A stretch of 64,000 nucleotides of DNA, from the NCBI GenBank assembly GCA_036824505.1, contig DAITAA010000015.1, positions 1 to 64,000 on the forward strand, written 5' to 3'. The translations under genes were made by a program, and so were the position numbers. The DNA comes from SCUD01 sp036824505 (GTDB taxonomy: Bacteria; Pseudomonadota; Gammaproteobacteria; Steroidobacterales; Steroidobacteraceae). The notes beneath the pieces are model-generated. The model was not told the DNA's origin. It ran no database searches and saw only the letters and a list, made by a program, of their open reading frames with translations. Each line of letters opens with the position of its first letter. Within the stretch, counting starts at the first letter, position 1. Below, piece by piece: positions 50,733-61,494 of the stretch.

Positions 50733-50856
50733 GTACCGCTGGAGTTCCGCTTGAAAAAATGGGGGCTTAGGGTAACGGTTTTCGCGCCGCCGATGAAGCA
50801 CGGCCGGGCGCGTCATCATGCCCCTAAGTCGCCGCAAGCCCTTGTTTATTATCGGC

Positions 50857-52620
50857 TTATCTTGATGGTTTGGGTCCGAATGTGCCGGTGGCCAGCGCAT
50901 CGGGTTCGGTCCGCTTGAGGTTGTATATCAGGAAACGGCCGGTGGCCGTGAATCGAGCGCCCTGCGGCAGGGTATCCGCCATGGTGCGGCGGCGCTGCAT
51001 GTGCACCGAACCCTCGATATCGGGCAAAAGGCACGGTTTCTCGTAGAAGTACCCCTGGCCTGCGACGCAGCCGAGCTCGATCAGTTCCTGCAGCTGTTGT
51101 TCGTGCGCGATGCCCTCGGCAATGACCTCCAGACCCAGCGTGTCGCCCAGCGTGATGATCGCGCGCGTGAGCTGCGCACCGTCTTCATCGCCACCGAGCT
51201 GCTCGATGAACGAGCGGTCGATCTTCACGATGTCGATCGGGAACCGGTGCAGATACGCAAGCGAGGAGTAGCCAGTGCCGAAATCGTCGATGGCGATACG
51301 GACACCCAGCTTGCTCAGCAAGTTCAGCTTCTTCAGCATGCTCTCGGTGTTGTGCATCAGCACGCCCTCGGTCACCTCGATGACCAGGCAGCCCGGATCC
51401 AGCTTCGACTCCTGCAATGCCAGGTGCACATCGGCGATGACGTCGGCGTCCCGCAACTGCCCGACGGACATATTGATCGCCAGACGCACCTGCCGCCCTT
51501 CAGGCAATCGTGCCTGCCAGGCTCCGACTTCCGAGCATGCCTGGCGCAGCACCCAGCGACCCAGCGCGACCATTTGCCCGGAACCTTCCGCGATACTGAG
51601 AAATTCGCCCGGCTCCACGAGTCCGCGCCTTGGATGCCGCCAGCGCACCAATGCCTCGACACCGAGCAGGTAACCGGACCGCAGTTCGACGATCGGCTGG
51701 TAAAAGAGCTGGAACTGGTCATCGGTCAGTGCCTGTGCCAGTTCTGCCTCGGCCTGCCTGCGCTTGTCCGCGACATCCGGCATTTCAGCCATGAAAACGA
51801 CGTAGCGGCCCTTGCCCTGAGTCTTGGCCGAGTACATCGCAACATCGGCATTGCGCAGCATCTCTTCCACGCCGTCATCGGGCGTTGCAAACGCGATTCC
51901 GATGCTCGCCGCGACACAGGATTCGCCGCCGAGAAACGGGAACGGTTCGCGCAGCGCAGAGACGATGCGGCCGGCGATTTCGATTACCGCCTCCTTGTTG
52001 CCAAGATTCTCGAGCAGCACTGCAAATTCGTCGCCACCAAGTCGCGCGACCGTATCGCCGCTGCGTGTGCACTGGATCAGGCGCTGGGCGGTGGCACAAA
52101 GCACGCGATCGCCCTGGCTGTGGCCAAAGTTGTCGTTGATCGCCTTGAAGTCGTCGAGGTCGATGAACAGCATCGCCACCCCGTGGTCGCTGCGCTTGCT
52201 GACGGCGAGCGCATGCTCCACGCGGTCGCGGAACAACGCGCGATTGGCAAGCAGCGTCAGCGGGTCATGGAACGCCAGGCGCCGCAACTGTTCTTCGATG
52301 TCCTTGCGTTCGTTCAGGTCATTCGCAGCGGCCGGCGGTTTGTCGCGGACATCCGCGTCCAGAATGGCGTCGTCGGCCTTCACCGCCGCAGGTCTGCGGA
52401 GCACAAATGCGCGGCGCGCAATCAGCAATACCGCCATGACGCCCAGGATCCAGACCAGCACGCGCAGGGACTGGCCAAGATTCCGGGCATGCGGCGCCAG
52501 CAGCGCGAGGCCAGCAAGCATCGCGCAAAGCAGCAGTAGCCATGGCGCCGGATGGTCAAACCACCGCGCCAGGGCCCTGTGCAGGCTGCTGTCTGGCTGC
52601 CGGGTCGGTCCCAGCTCCAT
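50857..52620 (-). CDS. Membrane GGDEF-EAL protein (c-di-GMP turnover)
   Basis: The 587-residue protein has two N-terminal membrane helices (about 27-42 and 51-67), then a GGDEF domain with intact GGDEF at 195-199 and an intact I-site R186-x2-D189 five residues before it. An EAL domain follows (EAL 322-324), with INMSVGQL, EVTEGVL, DDFGTGYSSLAYL and KIDRSFIEQ retained. Both activities could therefore be real, with product inhibition of the cyclase. No sensory domain is obvious beyond the helices. A Crp-family regulator with Clp-like features at 12.6 kb is a possible c-di-GMP target. Confidence 0.93.
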   Translation of the reverse strand: MELGPTRQPDSSLHRALARWFDHPAPWLLLLCAMLAGLALLAPHARNLGQSLRVLVWILGVMAVLLIARRAFVLRRPAAVKADDAILDADVRDKPPAAANDLNERKDIEEQLRRLAFHDPLTLLANRALFRDRVEHALAVSKRSDHGVAMLFIDLDDFKAINDNFGHSQGDRVLCATAQRLIQCTRSGDTVARLGGDEFAVLLENLGNKEAVIEIAGRIVSALREPFPFLGGESCVAASIGIAFATPDDGVEEMLRNADVAMYSAKTQGKGRYVVFMAEMPDVADKRRQAEAELAQALTDDQFQLFYQPIVELRSGYLLGVEALVRWRHPRRGLVEPGEFLSIAEGSGQMVALGRWVLRQACSEVGAWQARLPEGRQVRLAINMSVGQLRDADVIADVHLALQESKLDPGCLVIEVTEGVLMHNTESMLKKLNLLSKLGVRIAIDDFGTGYSSLAYLHRFPIDIVKIDRSFIEQLGGDEDGAQLTRAIITLGDTLGLEVIAEGIAHEQQLQELIELGCVAGQGYFYEKPCLLPDIEGSVHMQRRRTMADTLPQGARFTATGRFLIYNLKRTEPDALATGTFGPKPSR

Positions 52621-52804
52621 TGATGGCGCTCCCCGTAACGGGCGAACCTGGCTGATGGTGACTTAATACGGGCCTGCGGTACGCCAAGCCGGTCACAGAT
52701 CGGGCCCGGCCCCCGGTGCTGCAAGCTGCCGTAGTACACGGAAATCCGGAAAACATGGGCCAGTTCCCGTGCGCGGCGGTTACGGGGCTCCGCTCTGGAC
52801 ACCC

Positions 52805-53269
52805 CTAGAACGGAATGTCGTCGTCGAAGTTTTCCGAGACGCCTGCCGGCTCGGCGCGCGGCGGGGCACGATCATCGCTGCGCTCCGCCGCCGGGCGATC
52901 CCGGCCCGCGCCCGCAGCGCCAGTTGCCGCACCCCGGCCACCCAGCATCTGCATTTCGTTCGCGACGATCTCGGTCGAGTAGCGGTCCTGGCCTTCCTTG
53001 TCCTGCCACTTGCGCGTGCGAAGCTCGCCCTCGATATAGACCTGCGACCCCTTGCGCAGGTACTCGGCCGCGATTTCAGCCAGGCGATCGAACATCACGA
53101 CCGTGTGCCATTCGGTGGCTTCCTTGTTCTCGCCGGTCTGCTTGTCGCGCCACTGCTTGCTGGTGGCGATGCGCAGATTCACGACTGCCTTGCCGGAGGG
53201 CATCGCGCGACTCTGCGGGTCCTGCCCGACATTGCCCAGAAGAATCACCTTGTTGACGCCGCGTGCCAT
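52805..53269 (-). CDS. ssb: Single-stranded DNA-binding protein
   Basis: SSB coats single-stranded DNA in replication and repair. The 154 residues contain the OB fold (ARGVNKVILLGNVGQDPQSR, EWHTVVMFDRLAEIAAEYLRKGSQVYIEGELRTRKW), a glycine/alanine/arginine linker, and the protein-interaction tip DDDIPF. A -10-like TACAAT lies upstream at 53304-53299. The order ssb-MFS-uvrA is the same as in Pseudomonas. The 52621-52804 gap to the GGDEF gene shows nothing I can name. Confidence 0.97.
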   Translation of the reverse strand: MARGVNKVILLGNVGQDPQSRAMPSGKAVVNLRIATSKQWRDKQTGENKEATEWHTVVMFDRLAEIAAEYLRKGSQVYIEGELRTRKWQDKEGQDRYSTEIVANEMQMLGGRGAATGAAGAGRDRPAAERSDDRAPPRAEPAGVSENFDDDIPF

Positions 53270-53344
53270 GGCTGTCTGCCTCTTGTTGTCGATGGCTCAT
53301 TGTAATCGCCGGCCGGGCCCCGGCACACCGTCAATCGGGTGATT

Positions 53345-54517
53345 TCACCGGGATTCGGACCGACCAGCCACGGCAAGCCAGCCGGCGGCAGCCAGTCCCG
53401 CCAGCAGGAACACGCCCGGAATCCCGGCCGCGCTCCCCAGCAGGCCACCGCCGAGGATCCCGCCGGCGAAAGCCCCGGCAAACTGGCAGGTGGAGAACAC
53501 GCCGAGCGCTGCGCCGCGGGTCGCCTCCCCCGCGGCCGCCGAAAGGCTCGCGGGCAGGCGCGCCTCGAGAAAATTGAAGGCTCCGAAAAACATCACGAGC
53601 ACGACAGCCATCGGCAGGAAGCCCGTGTAGCACAGGGCAAGCGCGCCCTGGGTGCCCGCGAGCAGCAGGCAACCCGCAACGACCGACCGCACGGGTTTCG
53701 CACTGCGCTCCGACCAGAGAAGCATCGGCACGGTCAACACGAGTGAGGCGGCAAATACGGCCAGATAGAACTTCCAGTGCTCCGGCGCCGCGATGCCGTG
53801 CACGTCGCGAAGCGCATGGGGGACAGCGATGAATGTCGCGGTCAGCGACAGGTGCAGCACGAAGATACCGGCGTAGTGAGGCAGCAGGCGCCGGGTCAGG
53901 GCCTCTCGCCATGAACGGCGCTCTTGAGCGGCTGCGCGCGAAGCTTCCTTCGGTACCGCGAACAGGATCAGCGCCAGCGCCACGAGCCCGAGACCGCCAA
54001 TCAGCGCGAATATGCCGGAGACGCCGATTTTTCCCGCCAGCAGCGGCCCGCCCACCAGCGAAACCACGAAGGAGGCGCCGATACTGATGCCGATGAATGC
54101 CATCGCACGGGTGCGCGACGCCGCACGGGTGCGATCCGCCAGGAGCGCCATCACCGGACCCGAAACGGCACCGAGGCCCTGCACGATGCGCGCGAGCACG
54201 AGCGTCCAGGCAGTCGCGGCGAAATAACCGAGCGCCGAGCCGCCAATGTGCAGCAGCAGACCGGTCACGATCAGCGGGCGCCGCCCCAGGCGGTCGGACC
54301 AGACGCCGAACGGAATCTGCATCAGCGCCTGGGTCAGGCCATAGGCCCCGACCGCAAGCCCTGCCAGAAGTGGCGTGCCGCCAGGCAAGGAACCCGCGTA
54401 CAGGGCGAGTACTGGCAGCAGCAGGAAGAGCCCCAGCATCCGGACCGCGTAAATGACGGCGAGTGTCGCGACAGCACGGCGTTCAGGAGGCGAGAGCGCC
54501 GCGGGAGCATTATCCAA
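53345..54517 (-). CDS. MFS transporter (YajR-like drug/H+ antiporter type)
   Basis: The 390-residue, 12-helix protein has GVWSDRLGRRPLIVTGLLL (motif A) and RIVQGLGAVSGPVMALLADRTR (motif B and C region). VRMLGLFLLLPVLALYAGSL near the start resembles YajR. It lacks the extra C-terminal YAM domain of YajR. It begins with TTG 54517, with AGGGA upstream. It lies between ssb and divergent uvrA, where Pseudomonas has a similar transporter. Substrate unknown. Confidence 0.88.
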   Translation of the reverse strand: MDNAPAALSPPERRAVATLAVIYAVRMLGLFLLLPVLALYAGSLPGGTPLLAGLAVGAYGLTQALMQIPFGVWSDRLGRRPLIVTGLLLHIGGSALGYFAATAWTLVLARIVQGLGAVSGPVMALLADRTRAASRTRAMAFIGISIGASFVVSLVGGPLLAGKIGVSGIFALIGGLGLVALALILFAVPKEASRAAAQERRSWREALTRRLLPHYAGIFVLHLSLTATFIAVPHALRDVHGIAAPEHWKFYLAVFAASLVLTVPMLLWSERSAKPVRSVVAGCLLLAGTQGALALCYTGFLPMAVVLVMFFGAFNFLEARLPASLSAAAGEATRGAALGVFSTCQFAGAFAGGILGGGLLGSAAGIPGVFLLAGLAAAGWLAVAGRSESR

Positions 54518-54531
54518 GGGTGGAAATCCCT

Positions 54532-54561
54532 TTGCAGCGCATGGAATGGCCCGGTTATTCT
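54532..54561 (+). promoter_or_regulatory. Candidate sigma-70 promoter of uvrA
   Basis: TTGCAG (54532-54537) and TATTCT (54556-54561) are 18 bases apart, giving a leader of about 38 nt to the ATG at 54606. I looked for a LexA site (CTGT-N8-ACAG) here and did not find one. Confidence 0.4.
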
Positions 54562-54605
54562 AACAGGCTCGCTGCGCACCAGCCGGGCGGCACCGATCGA
54601 AGCAC

Positions 54606-57445
<2,840 letters not shown>

Positions 57446-57449
<4 letters not shown>

Positions 57450-57877
57450 TCGCGCGGCGACTGCTGCTGTTCGCACTGCCGCTGGCCCTGCTGCTGACGG
57501 CAGGTGACGCGCTTGCCGACAAACTCACGGTTTCATCCGCCTGGGCGCGCGCAACGCCGCCCGGCGCCGGGATGGGCGCCATTTATCTCGTCATCAAGAA
57601 TGGCAGCACGAAGTCGGACCGCCTGCTCAAGCTGAAAACCTCCGTCGCGACGAGCGCCGCTGTTCACCGCACGGAGATCGTCGACGACGTCGCGCGGATG
57701 CGCGAGGTCGCGGTACTGCATGTCGCGCCGGGTGAGAAAATCGAGTTCGCGCCCGGTGGATATCACGTGATGCTGACGGGACTCAGGAAACCGCTGGTCC
57801 CCGGAAGGACCTTCGTGCTGGAGCTTCTATTTGAAGTCGCCGGGCCGCGCCGCGTGGTGGTCGCGGTCCGGGACTGA
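57446..57877 (+). CDS. PCuAC periplasmic copper chaperone
   Basis: The 143-residue protein has a signal peptide (LLLFALPLALLLTAGDALA) and the Cu(I) motif H-x10-M-x21-H-x-M: H in AVHRTEIVDD, M in ARMREV, then YHVML. The residue after the first histidine is R where many have M. PCuAC proteins deliver copper to the CuA or cbb3 oxidase; the cbb3 genes at 34-37 kb are a plausible client. It overlaps uvrA by ATGA, an odd operon partner. Confidence 0.9.
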
Positions 57878-57879
57878 GT

Positions 57880-58404
57880 TCAGCGCGCCGGCACCGTCGC
57901 GCTGCGGTGGGTCGAGAACTGATGCGCCACTTCGCCATGGGCGCGGCGCTCACGAAAATCACCATTGGTGTATTCGGCGACGACGCGGCGCCAGAAGCGG
58001 ATCGCGCCCGGATTCCGTGCCTGCTCGGAAATGGTCCATTCGCCGGCGAAGCGCGAGAACAGCAGCATGGCCGCGCCACGCCCGACACCGCAGCGCCGAA
58101 ATGCCGGCCCGACGAAGAATTCGCTCAGGCGGTAATGGCGCTTGTGGTCATCGCCGGTCACCGCCTCGCGCTGGACCAGCGCGAATCCCGCGAGCTCGTT
58201 CTCGCGCAGGACGACGAATGGCACGGAGCGCTCGTCGCGGAACCATCCCTGCACCAGCTCTTCGATGCTCTGTCCGGTGACCGTCAGCGAAGGGAACACG
58301 CCCGTCTGGTCGGCAGCCAGGTCAGCGAGATAGTCCCCGTAGGCCCGCTGGATCCAATCGCGGTCCTTTTGTGAGGCTCTGGCTTCACGAATGCTGATCG
58401 CCAT
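57880..58404 (-). CDS. GNAT family N-acetyltransferase
   Basis: The 174-residue protein has the GNAT fold elements: an N-terminal ISIREARASQKDRDWIQRAYGDYL, the strand FVVLRENELAGFALV, then EFFVGPAFRRCGVGRGAAMLLF, where RRCGVGRG is the acetyl-CoA P-loop. ARNPGAIRFWRRV is the C-terminal helix. AGGGA precedes ATG 58404. The acceptor is unknown. It converges on the PCuAC gene with a 2-base gap. Confidence 0.85.
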   Translation of the reverse strand: MAISIREARASQKDRDWIQRAYGDYLADLAADQTGVFPSLTVTGQSIEELVQGWFRDERSVPFVVLRENELAGFALVQREAVTGDDHKRHYRLSEFFVGPAFRRCGVGRGAAMLLFSRFAGEWTISEQARNPGAIRFWRRVVAEYTNGDFRERRAHGEVAHQFSTHRSATVPAR

Positions 58405-58494
58405 TGCAGATCCCTGAAAGGGAACGGCCGGGTGGAAGGCCGCGGTCGATTCCGCGCCTTCCGCCCCGGCCGAATGAACCTATACAGCCAGGAC

Positions 58495-58773
58495 TTACTG
58501 CTGCGGAGCTTCTGGCGGAGCTTCGGGCGTCACAGCATCCTTCGCAGCCGCGGCCGCATCGGTGGCAGCTTCGCCAGCCGCATTGGCGGCATCGGTGGCA
58601 GCTTCGCCAGCCGCATTGGCGGCATCGGTGGCAGCATCAACAGCTGGCGCCACGGCTTCCTGCGCGGCAGATGCCGCATCCTCGGCAGCCTTGGCAGCAG
58701 CATCTTCCTGTTTGCTACCGCATGCACCCAGCACGAGGGCAACCGCAATGGCGCCCCAGATCTTTGCATTCAT
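58495..58773 (-). CDS. Alanine-rich lipoprotein with 11-residue repeats
   Basis: The 92-residue protein has a lipoprotein signal (IWGAIAVALVLGAC, cysteine 18) and a mature part that is about half alanine. AATDAANAAGE occurs twice in tandem and then degrades to AATDAAAAAKD; the C-terminus is Pro/Glu/Gln. With D or E spaced every few residues it should form an amphipathic helix or coiled coil, somewhat like Lpp or hendecad proteins, anchored in the outer or inner membrane. GGGG lies upstream of ATG 58773. I do not recognise a specific family. Confidence 0.75.
   Translation of the reverse strand: MNAKIWGAIAVALVLGACGSKQEDAAAKAAEDAASAAQEAVAPAVDAATDAANAAGEAATDAANAAGEAATDAAAAAKDAVTPEAPPEAPQQ
58556..58635. 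repeat. 33-bp tandem repeat inside the Ala-rich lipoprotein gene
   Basis: Two identical 33-base units (58556-58588 and 58589-58621) are followed by the first 14 bases of a third (58622-58635). The length keeps frame and encodes 11 residues. Perfect identity at nucleotide level suggests recent duplication or slippage. Confidence 0.85.
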
Positions 58774-59000
58774 CGTCAGTTACCCCAGATTCGTTCATAA
58801 AGAGTGGGAGGGAGAAATCCACGGACAGAACAACGCTTTTTCAGAGTCCGATGTTTTGTCGTGCCGGCGGATTCTAGCCGCATCACAACCGTTTTAAAAG
58901 GTCGCAAATTGGCGACAGTGGCTCGCCGCAATCCTTCGGCGTGGCCAATGGAGCCGCCAGCGATTACGCTTCCATCCGTACACGACCCGGGGGAACACGA

Positions 59001-60320
59001 ATGTCGCAGCCAGCAATCCCAGCGCTGTTTGGCGCCCACCTGCAGGAGATGATGGTCAGGGCCGACGGCTTGCTGGCTGCGCAGGGTTACGACGGCTTGA
59101 TCGTCGCCTCCGGCAGCCCCCGATACGTGTATCTCGACGACAACAGCTATCCCTTCAAGCCCAACCCCCGTTACCGCTGCTGGGTTCCCGACGCGACCCC
59201 CGACTGCTTCGTCGTTTACCGCCCCGGCAAGCGTCCGCGCCTCGTCTTTCATCAGCCGGACGACTACTGGTACCTGCCGCCGGCCCTGCCGGAAGGCTAC
59301 TGGGTGGGCTCATTCGACCTGGCGGTCGTGCGTTCCGAGGCTGAATCAAGGCGAGCCCTGGCGGCGGGAGGCCGCTGGGCGATCCTTGGCGAGCCCTGCG
59401 CCGCTACCGAGGGGCTCGGGGATCACGACCCGTCGCAGCTGACGCGCCCGCTGGATTACGCCCGTGCCGTCAAGACGCCTTACGAGGTCGAATGCATGGC
59501 CCTGGCCTCGGCCGCGGGCGTACGCGGTCACCGGGCCGCGGAGGCCGCTTTCCGGGCGGGCGCCACCGAATACGAGACCCACCTCCGCTATTGCCGGGCC
59601 ACGGGTGCACGCGAAGAAGAACTGCCCTACAACAACATCATCGCCTTCGATACCCATGCCGCCGTACTGCACTACCAGCACCTGGACCGGCAGCGGGCAC
59701 CGGCGGTGAAAGCCTTCCTGATCGACGCCGGCGCCCAGTTTGCCGGCTACAGTGCCGACATCACGCGCACCTACGCCGCCACAGACGGCGAATTCCAGGC
59801 CCTGATCACCGCGCTCGACGCGGCCCAGTTACGGCTTGCCGCACTCGTGCGCCCCGGCAGGGACTATCGCGAGATCCATCTTGCCGCTCATCGCGAGATC
59901 GCTGGCATTCTGGTCGCGCACGGCATTGTCCATTGCACGCCGGAGGCGGCGGTCGCGGATGGCCTGACCTCGGTATTCTTCCCGCACGGCATCGGCCACC
60001 TGCTTGGCCTGCAGGTGCACGACGTCGGCGGACTCATGGCGGGCCCGCAGGGCGGAACGCGGCCACGGCCGGAAGGACACCCTTATCTCCGCCTGACGCG
60101 CGATCTGGAGGCGGGTTTCGTCGTGACGATCGAACCGGGCATCTACTTCATCGAATCGCTGCTCGCGCAGGCGGCCGCAGACGTTCGCAGCCGTGCGATC
60201 GACTGGCAACGCGTCGAGGCCCTGAAACCCTTCGGTGGAATCAGGATCGAGGACAATGTGGTTGCGGGCCCGGGCGTGCCGCGCAATCTCACCCGCGAGG
60301 CGTTCGCGGCCGCGGGCTAA
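59001..60320 (+). CDS. pepQ: Xaa-Pro dipeptidase (PepQ-like)
   Basis: This 439-residue M24B peptidase cleaves Xaa-Pro dipeptides. The five metal ligands are D242 and D253 (DAGAQFAGYSADITRT), H333 (FFPHGIGHLLGLQVHD), E378 (TIEPGIYFIE) and E417 (RIEDNV). The N-terminal segment SPRYVYLDDNSYPFKPNPRYRCWVP is the PepQ type, and the length matches E. coli PepQ (443). GGGGGAAC precedes ATG 59001. The 228-base gap to the divergent lipoprotein gene has AT-rich TTTTAAAA near 58890 but no clear promoter. Confidence 0.93.
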   Translation: MSQPAIPALFGAHLQEMMVRADGLLAAQGYDGLIVASGSPRYVYLDDNSYPFKPNPRYRCWVPDATPDCFVVYRPGKRPRLVFHQPDDYWYLPPALPEGYWVGSFDLAVVRSEAESRRALAAGGRWAILGEPCAATEGLGDHDPSQLTRPLDYARAVKTPYEVECMALASAAGVRGHRAAEAAFRAGATEYETHLRYCRATGAREEELPYNNIIAFDTHAAVLHYQHLDRQRAPAVKAFLIDAGAQFAGYSADITRTYAATDGEFQALITALDAAQLRLAALVRPGRDYREIHLAAHREIAGILVAHGIVHCTPEAAVADGLTSVFFPHGIGHLLGLQVHDVGGLMAGPQGGTRPRPEGHPYLRLTRDLEAGFVVTIEPGIYFIESLLAQAAADVRSRAIDWQRVEALKPFGGIRIEDNVVAGPGVPRNLTREAFAAAG

Positions 60321-60386
60321 TCAGGTGCCTGATTAGGTGCCGGGTCGGAGCTTGGCTTAGGAGACCGCGAACCTGCGACCCGGCAC
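60319..60386. repeat. REP-like palindrome pair between pepQ and mscL
   Basis: Two inverted repeats follow the pepQ stop. AATCAGG (60319-60325) and CCTGATT (60328-60334) form a tight hairpin that includes the last two bases of the TAA. GTGCCGGGTCG (60337-60347) and CGACCCGGCAC (60376-60386) form an 11-bp stem. The right arm CCTGCGACCCGGCA (60372-60385) is identical to part of the palindrome at 10765-10778. The genes here are also convergent. Confidence 0.65.
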
Positions 60387-60394
60387 CCGATTGA

Positions 60395-60790
60395 TCAGCG
60401 CTGTTTCAGCAAGTCGCGGATTTCCGTCAGCAGCACTTCCTCGCGCGGCGGGACGGCGGCGGGGGCTGGCGCCGGTGGCTTCTTCATCTTGTTGATACCC
60501 TTCAGCGCCATGAAGATCACCGCCGCGATGATCAGGAAATCGATCACCGCCTGGATGAACTGGCCGTACATGATCGCGACCGGTTCACCCGTCTTGGAAT
60601 CGGTGCCGAGTACGGCGCTCAACCCCGCGAAGTCCACGCCGCCCATCAGCATGCCGATCGCCGGCATCAGGACCGCACCGACCAGCGATGACACGATCTT
60701 GCCGAAGGCGCCGCCGATGATGATGCCAACCGCCATGTCGACCACATTCCCCTTCATGGCGAATTCTTTGAATTCTTGAACGATACTCAT
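60395..60790 (-). CDS. mscL: Large-conductance mechanosensitive channel
   Basis: MscL opens under membrane tension to release solutes on hypo-osmotic shock. The 131 residues begin SIVQEFKEFAMKGNVVDMAVGIIIGGAFGKIVSSLV (amphipathic N-helix and TM1), then FIQAVIDFLIIAAVIFMALKGINKM (TM2) and a proline/alanine linker to the C-terminal helix (EEVLLTEIRDLLKQ). AGGAGTGAAGAA precedes ATG 60790. Confidence 0.97.
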   Translation of the reverse strand: MSIVQEFKEFAMKGNVVDMAVGIIIGGAFGKIVSSLVGAVLMPAIGMLMGGVDFAGLSAVLGTDSKTGEPVAIMYGQFIQAVIDFLIIAAVIFMALKGINKMKKPPAPAPAAVPPREEVLLTEIRDLLKQR

Positions 60791-60909
60791 TTCTTCACTC
60801 CTGATTTTTCTGATTGGAACTTCAATCAATCCCTGGGGTGTGGTGCAGAGTACCACGAACTCCAGACCGGATCCGCGGAAGGCCGTGGCCATTTCAATGC
60901 AAGCGGGAA

Positions 60910-60928
60910 GCCGGTCGCGACGACCGGC
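60910..60928 (-). terminator. Possible terminator of the alpha operon
   Basis: GCCGGTCG (60910-60917) and CGACCGGC (60921-60928) form a perfect 8-bp stem with a 3-base loop, 19 bases after the rplQ stop. On the minus strand it is followed by TTCCCGCTT, a poor U-run, so it may be weak. Confidence 0.4.
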
Positions 60929-60946
60929 GCGGTTGGTCGGAAACGC

Positions 60947-61471
60947 TCAGCCCGCAGCGGCCTTGCGGCGGCGCTTCGGTTCCGCCGTGGTCTTGGCAGC
61001 TTTCTTCTTTGGCGCCGGCTTCTTCTCCGCCGCTTTCTTCTCGGCTTTCTTGCCGGCTTTCTTCGCGGCCTTCTTCGTGTCGGGCTTTTCAGGTGGCGCC
61101 GGCACCAGCACTGCATCGGCCTCGACCAGCTGCATGAAGGCCATCGGCGCCATGTCGCCGCCGCGCGGCTCCATCTTCAGGATGCGCGTGTAGCCGCCGG
61201 CGCGGGCGCGGAACCGCGGCCCGATGTCGCCGAACAGCTTTTCGACCAGCGTCGTGTCACGCAGCTGGGACATCGCGCGGCGGCGCCCGGCCAGCGAGTC
61301 GCTCTTGCCGAGCGTGATCAGCGGCTCGACGACCCGGCGCAGTTCCTTGGCCTTCGGCAGGGTCGTGCGGATCTTCTCTTCACGCAAGAGTGCAGCGGCC
61401 ATGTTTCGCATCAGCGCCTTGCGATGGGAGCTGTTGCGTGAAAGCTGGCGGCCGGACAGTTGATGTCGCAT
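60947..61471 (-). CDS. rplQ: 50S ribosomal protein L17 with lysine-rich tail
   Basis: The first 125 residues are standard L17: MRHQLSGRQLSRNSSHRKALMRNMAAALL, then IRTTLPKAKELRRVVEPLITLGK and GGYTRILKMEPRGGDMAPMAFMQLVE. About 50 further residues form a low-complexity basic tail of lysine, alanine and proline (for example KKAAKKAGKKAEKKAAEKK). The total is 174 against about 127-130 in E. coli-type L17. The tail is in frame with no join signal. It is last in the alpha operon. Confidence 0.96.
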   Translation of the reverse strand: MRHQLSGRQLSRNSSHRKALMRNMAAALLREEKIRTTLPKAKELRRVVEPLITLGKSDSLAGRRRAMSQLRDTTLVEKLFGDIGPRFRARAGGYTRILKMEPRGGDMAPMAFMQLVEADAVLVPAPPEKPDTKKAAKKAGKKAEKKAAEKKPAPKKKAAKTTAEPKRRRKAAAG

Positions 61472-61494
61472 CTAGTTGTTTCCTGTGCGCGGCT

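Noticed and set aside
54518..54605. LexA (SOS) box upstream of uvrA
   Set aside because: No CTGT-N8-ACAG-like sequence is present in the 88-base gap; only a sigma-70 candidate is visible.
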